From assembly GCF_020176695.1 (NCBI RefSeq), contig NZ_JAIWIA010000062.1, positions 1-35,632 on the forward strand: a stretch of 35,632 nucleotides of DNA. Reading direction: 5' to 3'. Below the pieces are notes generated by a model. The model made no database searches and was not told the origin of the DNA. It saw only the letters and a program-made list of their open reading frames with translations. Shown here piece after piece: positions 11,111-18,656 of the stretch (position 1 is the first letter of the stretch; the number at the start of each line of letters is the position of its first letter). Source of the stretch: Massilia sp. MS-15. Lineage in GTDB: Bacteria; Pseudomonadota; Gammaproteobacteria; Burkholderiales; Burkholderiaceae_D. A program made the position numbers and the translations under genes.

Positions 11111-11128
11111 GCCCAAGCACCCTTGGGC
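11111..11128. terminator. Weak hairpin downstream of the MFS gene
   Basis: GCCCAAG-CACC-CTTGGGC forms a seven-pair stem 14 bases past the MFS stop codon. On the minus strand it is followed by TGCTTCTGC rather than a clear U-tract, so termination is uncertain. Confidence 0.35.
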
Positions 11129-11141
11129 ATACGACGATAAT

Positions 11142-12428
11142 TTACTCCTGCTCGGGGATTGGGCGAAGTACCAGGAATTGATAGGACATCGCCCCCAGGA
11201 AGGCAATCCCGGCGCCAGTCAGCAAGGCTGGCACGAAGGACCAGCTCTGCGCAATATAGCCAGTGAAAATCGGCGCCAATGCCCCGCCAATGAATCCCCC
11301 GAAGTTCTGGATCGCGCCCAGCGAGGCAACGCGGCTGCGCGGCGCGACGGCGGTGGCGAGCGACCAAGAGCAGGCCGATGCCGCGTTGGCCAGGAAGATC
11401 ACTACCGAAATACAGGCGATCGCTGCGGTATTGCTCTCCACCAGCGCGGCCGGAATGGTGAACGCGACCATGCCCAGCATGGCCAGCACCACGGCCGTCC
11501 GACGCCCGGCAACAGCGGAGGATGCCCGGCGCGTGATCCGGTCGGACGCCCAGCCGGCCACCAGCGCGCCGGCGAAGCCGCACACAAAGGGAATCGTGGC
11601 CGCGACGCCGACGTAGGCGACATCCATGTGGCGCTCGGTGCGCAGGTAGCCCGGCAGCCAGGTCAGGAAGACCCAGTTCAGGTAGACCGAGCCGAAGAAG
11701 CCGAGCAGCATGCCCCAGGTGGCACGCTGCCGGAACAGGGCGCGCCAGGCCGCGAAGCCCGCCTTCGGCGCGGCTTCCAGCGACTGCCCTTCGTCCAGGT
11801 AGGCCTTTTCATCTTCAGTCAATTGTTCGCGCACGGGATCGCGGTAGAGGCTGACCCAGACCACGGCGGCGACGATACCCAGCGCGCCAGTAACAAAGAA
11901 GGCCCAGTGCCAGCTGGTCGCGGCGATCAGGGGCGATAGGCACAGGGGCGCCAACGCGAAACCAAGCGGCGAGGCGGAGTTATAAATGCCGGTTGGCGTA
12001 CCGCGCGCCTTGAGCGGGAACCAGTTGCTCACGACCCGCGCTGCGGCCGGGAACTGGGGCGCTTCGCCAATCCCTAGTACGATCCGGGCCAGCACGAACC
12101 AGCCGAAGCTGGACACCAGTCCACCGGCGGCCTGTGCCAGTGACCACAGCACCAGGCCTGCGCCGAGCAGCCAGCGCGGCCCGATCTTGTCGACCAGCGC
12201 CCCCACCGGCAGCTGGCAGAGCGCATAGCTCCACGAGAACGCGGACAGCAGCAAGCCCATCTGGCCAAGCGACAGGTCCAGGTCTGCGCGGATGAACTCG
12301 TTGGCGACGGCGAGGGTGGCGCGGTCCAGGTAATTAATGACGCCGGTGACGACCAGGAGCACGAGGGCCAGGGTTTGACGACGACGGATGCGTGGAGGGG
12401 TGGCTGCAAGGCCGGAGGTAGCGATCAT
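11142..12428 (-). CDS. MFS transporter, anion:cation symporter (ACS) type
   Basis: This is a predicted 12-helix inner-membrane transporter of 428 residues. The first helix LALVLLVVTGVINYLDRATL, with the DR pair, is typical of the ACS family of the major facilitator superfamily, which imports organic anions such as sugar acids (glucarate, hexuronates) or aromatic acids with protons. Other family marks are PVGALVDKIGPRWLLG (loop 2-3), GIGEAPQFPAAARVVSNWFP (helix 4-5) and a central cytoplasmic loop of about 50 residues (RDPVREQLTEDEKAYLDEGQ). I chose ATG 12428 because the first 23 codons of the longer frame look non-coding. It stands alone with no catabolic genes beside it, so the substrate cannot be assigned. 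Confidence 0.85.
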   Translation of the reverse strand: MIATSGLAATPPRIRRRQTLALVLLVVTGVINYLDRATLAVANEFIRADLDLSLGQMGLLLSAFSWSYALCQLPVGALVDKIGPRWLLGAGLVLWSLAQAAGGLVSSFGWFVLARIVLGIGEAPQFPAAARVVSNWFPLKARGTPTGIYNSASPLGFALAPLCLSPLIAATSWHWAFFVTGALGIVAAVVWVSLYRDPVREQLTEDEKAYLDEGQSLEAAPKAGFAAWRALFRQRATWGMLLGFFGSVYLNWVFLTWLPGYLRTERHMDVAYVGVAATIPFVCGFAGALVAGWASDRITRRASSAVAGRRTAVVLAMLGMVAFTIPAALVESNTAAIACISVVIFLANAASACSWSLATAVAPRSRVASLGAIQNFGGFIGGALAPIFTGYIAQSWSFVPALLTGAGIAFLGAMSYQFLVLRPIPEQE

Positions 12429-12585
12429 CCCGAGATCGTACCAAATCGGTGTTAATACCGGGAAAGATATTCCTGCCGCTCGCTGTTGGCGGCGCATCGC
12501 GCAGTCCCATGTGATGGCAAGAACGCCCTCAGCTCCTGGTCATGCTGTCGTGCTGCCGCCACGCATCCGCTGGCGCTCGCCCACC

Positions 12586-12600
12586 CCGAGCGAAGCTCGG
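12586..12600. other. Short hairpin after the NHL lipoprotein gene
   Basis: CCGAGC-GAA-GCTCGG forms a six-pair stem just beyond the NHL gene stop. There is no T-run on the minus strand, so any terminator role is doubtful. Confidence 0.3.
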
Positions 12601-12601
12601 C

Positions 12602-13693
12602 TTATGGCAGGATGATCTTCACCACGGCCTGGCCCGACGTGACGTACAACACGCCCTTGCCATCCGTCGCAATGCCACGCACGCCCGCCAGGCTGCCTGG
12701 CAGGGCACCCGGCGTCAGGATCTGCGAGCCGCGTTTGCCAGCCACCGTGCTGACGACGCCCTGCGGGCTGATCTTGCGCACCAGGTTGTTGCCATTGTCG
12801 GCCGCATAGGCGTTTTCCTGCGGATCGACCGCCAACGCCACCACCGCACCGAAACTGGCGGCCCCGCCAGCGCCATCGGCCGAGCCGGTGACGTTGGGCG
12901 TGCCCGCCAGCCGCGCCAGCAGGTTGATGTTGCCGGTCCTGCTGATCGTCTTGTTCAGGTCATACACGAAGACGTGGCTCTGGGGGCCGAGGGCGATGCC
13001 GCGCGGCTCCAGGGAGCGGGGACCAAACAGGTTGTCCATCGTGTACACGCCTTCCATGATGCCGGTCGTGCTGCCGCTCTGGTAGCGGGTGCTGTAGCTG
13101 TTGGTCATGAACAGGTTGCCCTGCGGGTCGACCGCTATCGCGCCCGGGTACACGGCCTCCATGCTGCGGCCGTCGACGTTGTTCCCGACCGCCATGGTGG
13201 TGGCGGTGCCCACCTGTCCGCTGCTGCTGTTGACGCTGCGGATGCGTAGCTGGTCGGTGACGTACAAGCTGCCATTGGTGGGATGGATGGCGATCGCGAC
13301 CGGATCCGTGAAACGCGCACTGGCGCCGGTGCCGTCGGCAAAGCCTGCACCAGCACTCGCCGACCCGGCCAGGGTGGTGACCACGCCCGCCGGCGTGATC
13401 TTGCGGATGGTCCGGTTGCCGCGGTCGACCACGTACAGGTTGCCCGCCGCATCGATGGCGACGCCGCTCGGGTTGTGGAAACGCGCATCGGCGCCGGTCG
13501 CGTCCACGCTGCCGGTCTCGGTGGCGCTGCCGGCGACGATGCTCAAGGCCTGTATCGGCGGGCGATCATCGTCGTCATCGTCCTTGTCCCTGGGCGGGTG
13601 GTCGCCGCAGGCGGCGAGCAACATCACCAGCACCGATGCACCCAACAGTTTCAGGCGCTGGCGCGCGCCTCCCGCGACATCCCACGTGTTCAT
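12602..13693 (-). CDS. NHL-repeat lipoprotein
   Basis: The 363-residue product starts MNTWDVAGGARQRLKLLGAS, followed by VLVMLLAAC, a lipoprotein signal with the lipidated cysteine at 29. A strongly acidic linker of consecutive Asp follows (about 36-43). The rest is a set of about six NHL-type repeats, recognisable by units such as FHNPSGVAIDAAGNLYVVD, NRTIRKITPAGVVTTLAG and AYAADNGNNLVRKISPQGVV. These form a beta-propeller. I chose ATG 13693 because AGGGAGA lies just upstream and the signal peptide starts there; the longer frame adds 61 unsuited residues. The protein is expected on the periplasmic side of a membrane. NHL propellers bind proteins, sugars or nucleic acids, or have lyase activity; which applies here cannot be told. 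Confidence 0.85.
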   Translation of the reverse strand: MNTWDVAGGARQRLKLLGASVLVMLLAACGDHPPRDKDDDDDDRPPIQALSIVAGSATETGSVDATGADARFHNPSGVAIDAAGNLYVVDRGNRTIRKITPAGVVTTLAGSASAGAGFADGTGASARFTDPVAIAIHPTNGSLYVTDQLRIRSVNSSSGQVGTATTMAVGNNVDGRSMEAVYPGAIAVDPQGNLFMTNSYSTRYQSGSTTGIMEGVYTMDNLFGPRSLEPRGIALGPQSHVFVYDLNKTISRTGNINLLARLAGTPNVTGSADGAGGAASFGAVVALAVDPQENAYAADNGNNLVRKISPQGVVSTVAGKRGSQILTPGALPGSLAGVRGIATDGKGVLYVTSGQAVVKIILP

Positions 13694-13884
13694 GTGTTCT
13701 CCCTGGTATGGATGGGAAAATGCTAGCACGGGTTCGCCGCCTGTCTGTCCGGATTGTGTCATCGGGCGCGTGAATCGCCAGTTCAGCCATGCTTTCGACA
13801 ATCTCATCGGATTGCTCATGCCAGAAGGAAACTGGTGTGTTTCAATAGGCTGACCTCCGGCTACCTGCATTCGCAATCAAACGC

Positions 13885-14178
13885 ATGATGACAACGCGGC
13901 TGCTTGCACGCCTGACTGCTTCCTGGCTGGTCCTGGTCATCGGGGCGATGCTGGCCGCTGCACTGGCCGCATCCGCGTCCGTGACTCCCTGCGATCATGG
14001 CCGCATCGCCGCGCCCGGCTTTTTCCCGCAATCCCTCTGCCAGGTGCTGGACGCGCCGCTGCGCGACAACGCCAACCTGCACGCCATCGTCATCCTGCGC
14101 CATGGCGCGCCGGTGGCCGAACGCTATTACCGGGGCAAGGACCGATCGATCTGGATGCCGTTCGCGCGCACCGTGCAA
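13885..14178 (+). pseudogene. N-terminal fragment of a serine hydrolase (beta-lactamase-like)
   Basis: About 98 residues look like the start of a class C beta-lactamase-type serine hydrolase. There is a signal or membrane segment (LTASWLVLVIGAMLAAALAA), then SLCQVLDAPLRDNANLHAIV and ILRHGAPVAERYYRGKDRSI, then WMPFARTVQ. In family members this LHAxxVxRxGxxVxERY segment leads directly into the region with the catalytic SxxK. Here the similarity ends near 14178 and the frame runs on, without family features, antisense to the neighbouring helicase gene. The catalytic serine, lysine and tyrosine are all missing, so the remnant cannot be an active hydrolase. The break lies 30 bases from the end of the helicase gene, suggesting a deletion or insertion joined the two. 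Confidence 0.6.
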
Positions 14179-14207
14179 ACGCCGTGTTCCGCGCGCGGCC
14201 GGCGCCC

Positions 14208-15860
14208 TTACGCGCTAGCGTCCACGCCCCCGCTCATCCGGTCGAGGAACTGCACCGACGCCCGCTCGCTCATCACCAGCACCAGTTTCAGGCGCGCGCG
14301 CGTCATGCCCACGAACAGCTTGCGCAGCGTGAGCTCGTCCATCTCCTCGAAGTCGATCTCGGTGAAGATCAGCGCCGGCGCCGACTGGCCCTTGAAGCGG
14401 TACACGGATTCGGCCAGCAGCCCGCCCTCGCGGAACACAGGGTTGCCGAACAGGTCATAGGCGCCGGTGAAGGAGCGCAGCGTGTGGGCGTCGCTCAGTT
14501 TGTCCAGCTTGAGGATGGCGGATTTCTCGCGTCCGCGGAAGGAGCAGATCGCGATGTCCTGGCGCCCGAAGCCGGCCGCCAGGCACAGGGTCACGGCGCG
14601 CCGGGTCTGGGACAGCATGGCGTCGACGTCGCCTTCCGGATAGGTCAGCTCTTCGATGTCGGCGCCCTTGAACGGACTGCCCGCTTCCACCGGCTGGCTC
14701 ACCGCGCCGATCGAGCCCAGCATCTGCACCACCTCGCGCGGGCTGCGGTAGTTGGTGTTCGAATGCAGCACCACCCAGCCGGGCAGCGGCACCATCGGTT
14801 TGCCGTACAGGTTCTGGTCCGGGTCTTCCAGCCACATGGCGCGTCCGCCTTCCTTGAGCATGCGCAGCACGATGTCGCGCCAGGCGCCCGAAAAATCCTG
14901 GCCCTCGTCGACGATGACGACGTCGTACTGCCAAGTCTCGGGCAGCGCCGCCGAGGCCAGGCCGCCCTCGATCTCGTCCCACACCGTGGGCGAGCCGTAA
15001 TCGGGGGTCTTGCCCTGGGCGCGCAGCCAGGCGTCGCACAGTTCGTGGAAGTTGGCGACGCGCCCGCCGGCCGGCACCAGGCGCTCGATGTGGTCGGCGA
15101 GTGGGCGGTTGAAGCAGACGTAGAGCGGGCGCAGGCCGGCGTCGATGGCGGCGCTGTACTCGGCCAGCGCCAGCTGGGTCTTGCCGCTGCCCGCGGTGCC
15201 CATCACGCGCAGCCGGAAGGGCGAGAATTCCAGGCGCCGGGCCCAGATGGCCAGGCCACCCGACAGGCGCGTGACCATGCTGGTAGCGCAGCCGATCATC
15301 GAGCTCGGGTCCGGACGCAGGCTGAGGGTGTCGCCGAGGTAGCGCGTGACCCGGTCGAAGTCCTCGGTACGCGGGGTGATGGGCAGGATGTCGCGGATGG
15401 CTGCGCCCAGCCGGCCCTTGGTGGTGGCGTCGATGATGTGGCTGGGGTCGATGCCGGCCTGCTGCGGGTCCTTGACGATGTAGTCCGGGCAGTACAGCAG
15501 GTAGTCGATCGACAGTTCGCCCTGGTAGCGGCGCGAGAAGCCTTCGATGGTGTGCAGGATCTGGTGGCGGATCCGGCGCGGCTTGCCCTGGTAGTTCTTC
15601 ACCAGCCCGTCGCGGGTCTCGTTGAGAAAGCCGGCGATCTGCTCGATCAGCAGCAGGCGGCCGTTGGGCGCGACGATGATGAAGTCGATGTCGCCATAGG
15701 CTGAGAAGCCGTGCTCGACATTGGTCCAGTGCACGCCGTGGTAGATCTCGTAGGGCGTGTCGGACAGGCGCTTCTCGAGCAGGGTCAGGGTTTCGATTTC
15801 ACGGGCGGCGGAACCGGTGACGGACATCTCGCGCCAGCCGGCGGGGTGGATATGGGCCAT
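14208..15860 (-). CDS. NERD-domain UvrD-like helicase
   Basis: The 550-residue protein combines an N-terminal nuclease-related (NERD) domain with a superfamily 1 helicase core. The NERD part (about 15-130) has YGDIDFIIVAPNGRLLLIE. Active relatives of this fold carry ExK, but here the motif reads E73-Q74-I75, so the catalytic lysine is missing. The helicase core shows Walker A GTAGSGKT (221-228), Walker B VVIVDEGQDF (314-323), NYRSPREV (motif IV-like), and the C-terminal RFKGQSAPALIFTEID and FVGMTRARLKLVLV (motifs V and VI). It resembles UvrD/PcrA-type helicases acting in repair or defence. I chose ATG 15860 with GGTGAG upstream. It sits alone between a hydrolase remnant and infA, a typical accessory position. 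Its role is unknown. Confidence 0.85.
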   Translation of the reverse strand: MAHIHPAGWREMSVTGSAAREIETLTLLEKRLSDTPYEIYHGVHWTNVEHGFSAYGDIDFIIVAPNGRLLLIEQIAGFLNETRDGLVKNYQGKPRRIRHQILHTIEGFSRRYQGELSIDYLLYCPDYIVKDPQQAGIDPSHIIDATTKGRLGAAIRDILPITPRTEDFDRVTRYLGDTLSLRPDPSSMIGCATSMVTRLSGGLAIWARRLEFSPFRLRVMGTAGSGKTQLALAEYSAAIDAGLRPLYVCFNRPLADHIERLVPAGGRVANFHELCDAWLRAQGKTPDYGSPTVWDEIEGGLASAALPETWQYDVVIVDEGQDFSGAWRDIVLRMLKEGGRAMWLEDPDQNLYGKPMVPLPGWVVLHSNTNYRSPREVVQMLGSIGAVSQPVEAGSPFKGADIEELTYPEGDVDAMLSQTRRAVTLCLAAGFGRQDIAICSFRGREKSAILKLDKLSDAHTLRSFTGAYDLFGNPVFREGGLLAESVYRFKGQSAPALIFTEIDFEEMDELTLRKLFVGMTRARLKLVLVMSERASVQFLDRMSGGVDASA

Positions 15861-15945
15861 GGATCGTCGCTCACCTGTTTTTAGGGTAGCAACATTGTAA
15901 AGCCGATCATGCTTGTTGCCAGCACCGTTGAACGGGGCAGGCGCC

Positions 15946-15973
15946 CCTGCGCGCTTCCCAAGGGAAGCGCAGG
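15946..15973. other. Strong hairpin between infA and the helicase gene
   Basis: GCGCTTCCC-AA-GGGAAGCGC (15951-15970) is a nine-pair stem, extended by CCTGC and GCAGG outside a small bulge. No T-run follows on the minus strand. It may separate infA from the helicase transcript by pausing or Rho-assisted termination. Confidence 0.45.
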
Positions 15974-15998
15974 CCTGCATTGCACAGGCCGCGCAGGA

Positions 15999-16262
15999 TC
16001 AGCGGCGGCGCGGTGCCGGACGCGGGCCGGTCGGGCCACGGTTTTCGATGTGGCGGAAAGTGATGCGACCCTTGTTCAGGTCGTACGGCGACATCTCGAG
16101 CGTGACGCGGTCGCCCGCCAGGATGCGGATGTGGTTCTTCTTCATGCGGCCCGAGGTGTAGGCGATCAGCTGGTGACCATTGTCCAGGTTGACGCGAAAG
16201 CGCATCTCGGGGAGGATTTCGGACACCAGTCCGTTCATTTCGATCAGTTCTTCTTTGGCCAT
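15999..16262 (-). CDS. infA: Translation initiation factor IF-1 (paralogue)
   Basis: IF-1 is an OB-fold protein that occupies the ribosomal A site during initiation. The 87-residue product begins [20 protein letters not shown] and has [20 protein letters not shown] and [20 protein letters not shown], which are diagnostic. It is about 15 residues longer than the standard 72, with a tail [17 protein letters not shown] rich in Arg and Pro. Many Burkholderiales carry a second infA of this length outside the ribosomal protein operon, and this appears to be that copy. ATG 16262 has AGGAGAG close upstream. The predicted promoter lies about 260 bases upstream, giving an unusually long leader. Confidence 0.93.
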   Translation of the reverse strand: MAKEELIEMNGLVSEILPEMRFRVNLDNGHQLIAYTSGRMKKNHIRILAGDRVTLEMSPYDLNKGRITFRHIENRGPTGPRPAPRRR

Positions 16263-16525
16263 GCTAGCTCTCCTAAAGCTGGGTGACGGCCCGCGCGGCG
16301 CGCAGGCTGATAAAACGTTAAAACGTCGGTCGCACCGCGCGCTGTCGTCGTGACGGCCTGGCGGCGTTGATACTGATGCTGGCCTGACCGTGGCCAGGGT
16401 GGAGAAAAAAGAAGCGCGCGCCTGCTGCGGGGGTGGCGGGTGCGGAGGCTTGGGCGGCGGCGTATGCAAACCAGAGGATACGGAGCCGGGAGAAAGTCGA
16501 GCACACTGCGTCGACGACAACTACC

Positions 16526-16554
16526 AGTATACCACCGATGGAAGTGCGTTGCAG
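16526..16554 (-). promoter_or_regulatory. Candidate infA promoter
   Basis: On the minus strand CTGCAA is followed by a 17-base spacer and TATACT (plus coordinates: -10 at 16526-16531, -35 at 16549-16554). The -10 is one base from consensus and the -35 is weak. The start would be near 16519. Confidence 0.45.
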
Positions 16555-16589
16555 AAAGGGCCCCGTTTGCGCATTGCACCAATTTTTGC

Positions 16590-16618
16590 TTGACACTGCA
16601 TCTTTCCTCTTTTAGAGT
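16590..16618 (+). promoter_or_regulatory. Candidate leuA leader promoter
   Basis: A perfect -35 TTGACA (16590-16595), a 17-base spacer and TAGAGT (16613-16618) as a partial -10. Transcription would start near 16625, directly at the first leader ORF, whose ATG is at 16626. That peptide would then be translated from a leaderless or nearly leaderless mRNA. Confidence 0.6.
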
Positions 16619-16625
16619 GAATCGC

Positions 16626-16706
16626 ATGTCTTTCCACCTGCATCTGTCGACTTCCCTACCTGCCGCCGGCGCGCTAGCGCTGGCAGGCCTGCTACTACCG
16701 GCCTGA
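16626..16706 (+). CDS. Leucine-rich leader peptide 1 of leuA
   Basis: This 26-codon ORF reads MSFHLHLSTSLPAAGALALA followed by GLLLPA. Eight of 26 residues are leucine, and four of the leucine codons are CTA, the rarest leucine codon in such a GC-rich genome, including CTG-CTA-CTA near the end. Runs of rare leucine codons are the hallmark of leucine attenuators (for example leuL of enteric bacteria). A hairpin GCCGGCGC-GCTA-GCGCTGGC (16665-16684) lies inside it. There is no Shine-Dalgarno sequence, and the promoter places the transcript start at the ATG. The role as a sensor of Leu-tRNA supply is inferred. Confidence 0.55.
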   Translation: MSFHLHLSTSLPAAGALALAGLLLPA

Positions 16707-16764
16707 TTCCGCCCGTACGTACCGGCGTCACCGCCGGCCCCAAGCAGCCAGGAAAGTCGTACCG

Positions 16765-16881
16765 ATGTCCAAGTTTTCCTTCCCCTCGTCGTCGTTCCCC
16801 GCCACCAGCACCGTGCTGGCGCTCGGCGCGCGCGCACAGTTTCGCCTGCTGCTAAAGCTAGCGACCGGTTGCCGGGCCTAG
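16765..16881 (+). CDS. Leucine-rich leader peptide 2 of leuA
   Basis: A second short ORF of 38 codons reads [20 protein letters not shown], then [18 protein letters not shown]. Near the end it has CTG-CTG-CTA-AAG-CTA. An AGGA lies at 16750-16753, 11 bases upstream, a long but workable spacing. The Leu codons are followed at once by a hairpin, GCTAG...CTAGC enclosing CCGG-TTG-CCGG (about 16857-16882). Part of it (CGGGCC, 16873-16878) could instead pair with GGCCCG (16890-16895). Mutually exclusive pairings around Leu codons fit ribosome-controlled attenuation of leuA. No T-run follows, so the output may be termination by Rho or control of leuA translation. This is inference. Confidence 0.55.
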   Translation: MSKFSFPSSSFPATSTVLALGARAQFRLLLKLATGCRA

Positions 16882-16960
16882 CGTTTCGTGGCCCGTCCGG
16901 CAGCCCGCCGCCACACATCCGCCCTCACCGGCCCGTCGTGTCACCCAGGAGCAAACGATC

Positions 16961-18652
16961 ATGCACCAGCAACCCGCCGCCAAATACCGTCCCTTCCCCG
17001 CCGTCCAGCTCGCCGACCGCCAATGGCCCGGCCGTACCATCACCCGCCCGCCGATCTGGATGAGCACCGACCTGCGCGACGGTAACCAGGCCCTGATCGA
17101 GCCGATGAGCCCGGAGAAGAAGCTGCGCTTCTTCGAGATGCTGGTGAAAATCGGTGTTAAGGAAATCGAAGTCGGTTTCCCGTCCGCCTCGCAGACCGAC
17201 TTCGACTTCGTGCGCATGCTGGTCGAGGAGAACCGGATTCCGGACGACGTCAGCATCATCGTGCTGACCCAGGCCCGCGAAGAGCTGATCCGCCGCACGG
17301 TGGAAGCGGCGGCCGGCGCGAAGCAGGCCATCGTCCACATCTACAATTCGGTGGCGCCGGTATTTCGCCGCGTGGTGTTCGGCATGGAGCAGGACGAGAT
17401 CGTGCAGATCGCCGTCACGGGTACCCGGCTGGTCAAGGACCTGGTGGCGCAGCACCCGGAAACGCGCTGGGGCCTCGAATACTCGCCCGAGTCCTTTTCC
17501 ACCACCGAACTCGATTTCTCGAAGCGCATCGTGGATGCCGTCAGCGCCGTCTGGCAGCCGACGCCGGACAACAGGATGATCGTCAACCTGCCGTCCACCG
17601 TGGAAGCGAGCACGCCCAACGTGTACGCCGACCAGATCGAGTGGATGTGCCGCCACCTGGAACGGCGCGCATCGCTCATCGTCAGCGTGCACCCGCACAA
17701 CGACCGCGGCACCGCGGTGGCGGCGGCCGAGTTGGCCGTGATGGCCGGCGCCGACCGCGTCGAGGGCTGCCTGTTCGGCAACGGCGAACGCACCGGCAAC
17801 GTCGACCTGGTGACCCTGGCCCTGAACCTGTACACCCAGGGCGTGCATCCGGGCCTGGACTTTTCCGACATCGACGCGGTGCGCCAGGTGGTGGAGGAGT
17901 GCAATCAGCTGCCGGTACACCCGCGCCATCCGTACGCGGGCGACCTGGTGTTCACCGCCTTCTCGGGCTCGCACCAGGACGCCATCAAGAAAGGCTTCGC
18001 GGTGCAGAAGGCGGATGCGATCTGGGAAGTGCCCTATCTGCCGATCGATCCGGCCGACCTGGGACGCAGCTACGACGCCGTCATCCGCGTCAACAGCCAG
18101 TCCGGCAAGGGCGGCATGGCCTACCTGCTGGCGCAGGAGTACGGCCTGGAGCTGCCGCGCCGCCTGCAGATCGAATTCTCGCGCGTGGTGCAGCACATGG
18201 CCGACGCCACCGGGCGCGAAGTGGCCGCGGCCGACATCCACGCCCTGTTCTCGCGCGAATACCTGGAGCAGGTCTCGCCCTGGCAGTACGTGGCGCACCG
18301 CATGGTCGAAGACAGCGCGCACGGCGTCCAGATCGAACTGAGCGTCGCCCAGCAATGCGTGCCACAGCTGCGCCAGGGCAGCGGCAACGGTCCGATCGAC
18401 GCCTTCGTGAACGCGCTCGGCCTGGACATCCGCGTGATGGACTACCACGAGCACGCGATCGGCCACGGCGCCGATGCGCGCGCCGCCTGCTATGTCGAGC
18501 TGCGCGTGGGCAGCGGCCCGACCCTGTTCGGCGTCGGCATCGACAGCAACATCGTGACCGCGTCCTTCCGCGCCGTGCTGTCGGCGGTGAACCGGCATCT
18601 GGCGATGAGCGGGGCCGCGCAGGAACCCGTGCCGGCGCAGATGGCGGCCTGA
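16961..18652 (+). CDS. leuA: 2-isopropylmalate synthase
   Basis: LeuA condenses acetyl-CoA with 2-ketoisovalerate to 2-isopropylmalate, the first committed step of leucine synthesis, and is normally inhibited by leucine. The 563-residue product is the long (type 2) form found in Burkholderiales and actinobacteria. It opens with [20 protein letters not shown]. The DRE-TIM catalytic barrel shows DLRDGNQ (37-43) and the metal-binding HPHND (244-248), and the barrel end has [20 protein letters not shown]. The C-terminal regulatory domain (about 420-550) ends with [23 protein letters not shown] 16961 has CAGGAG (16946-16951) at a spacing of nine. Two leucine-rich leaders precede it. No other leu gene is adjacent. 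Confidence 0.97.
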   Translation: MHQQPAAKYRPFPAVQLADRQWPGRTITRPPIWMSTDLRDGNQALIEPMSPEKKLRFFEMLVKIGVKEIEVGFPSASQTDFDFVRMLVEENRIPDDVSIIVLTQAREELIRRTVEAAAGAKQAIVHIYNSVAPVFRRVVFGMEQDEIVQIAVTGTRLVKDLVAQHPETRWGLEYSPESFSTTELDFSKRIVDAVSAVWQPTPDNRMIVNLPSTVEASTPNVYADQIEWMCRHLERRASLIVSVHPHNDRGTAVAAAELAVMAGADRVEGCLFGNGERTGNVDLVTLALNLYTQGVHPGLDFSDIDAVRQVVEECNQLPVHPRHPYAGDLVFTAFSGSHQDAIKKGFAVQKADAIWEVPYLPIDPADLGRSYDAVIRVNSQSGKGGMAYLLAQEYGLELPRRLQIEFSRVVQHMADATGREVAAADIHALFSREYLEQVSPWQYVAHRMVEDSAHGVQIELSVAQQCVPQLRQGSGNGPIDAFVNALGLDIRVMDYHEHAIGHGADARAACYVELRVGSGPTLFGVGIDSNIVTASFRAVLSAVNRHLAMSGAAQEPVPAQMAA

Positions 18653-18656
18653 CGCC

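Larger units (their letters stand above)
16263..16625. other. infA-leuA intergenic region with divergent promoters
   Basis: This 363-bp gap has no supported gene. It contains the infA promoter candidate (16526-16554, minus) and the leu leader promoter candidate (16590-16618, plus), only about 35 bases apart. The rest, 16263-16525, would be the infA leader RNA. I see no known riboswitch or cold-shock motif in it. Confidence 0.5.
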
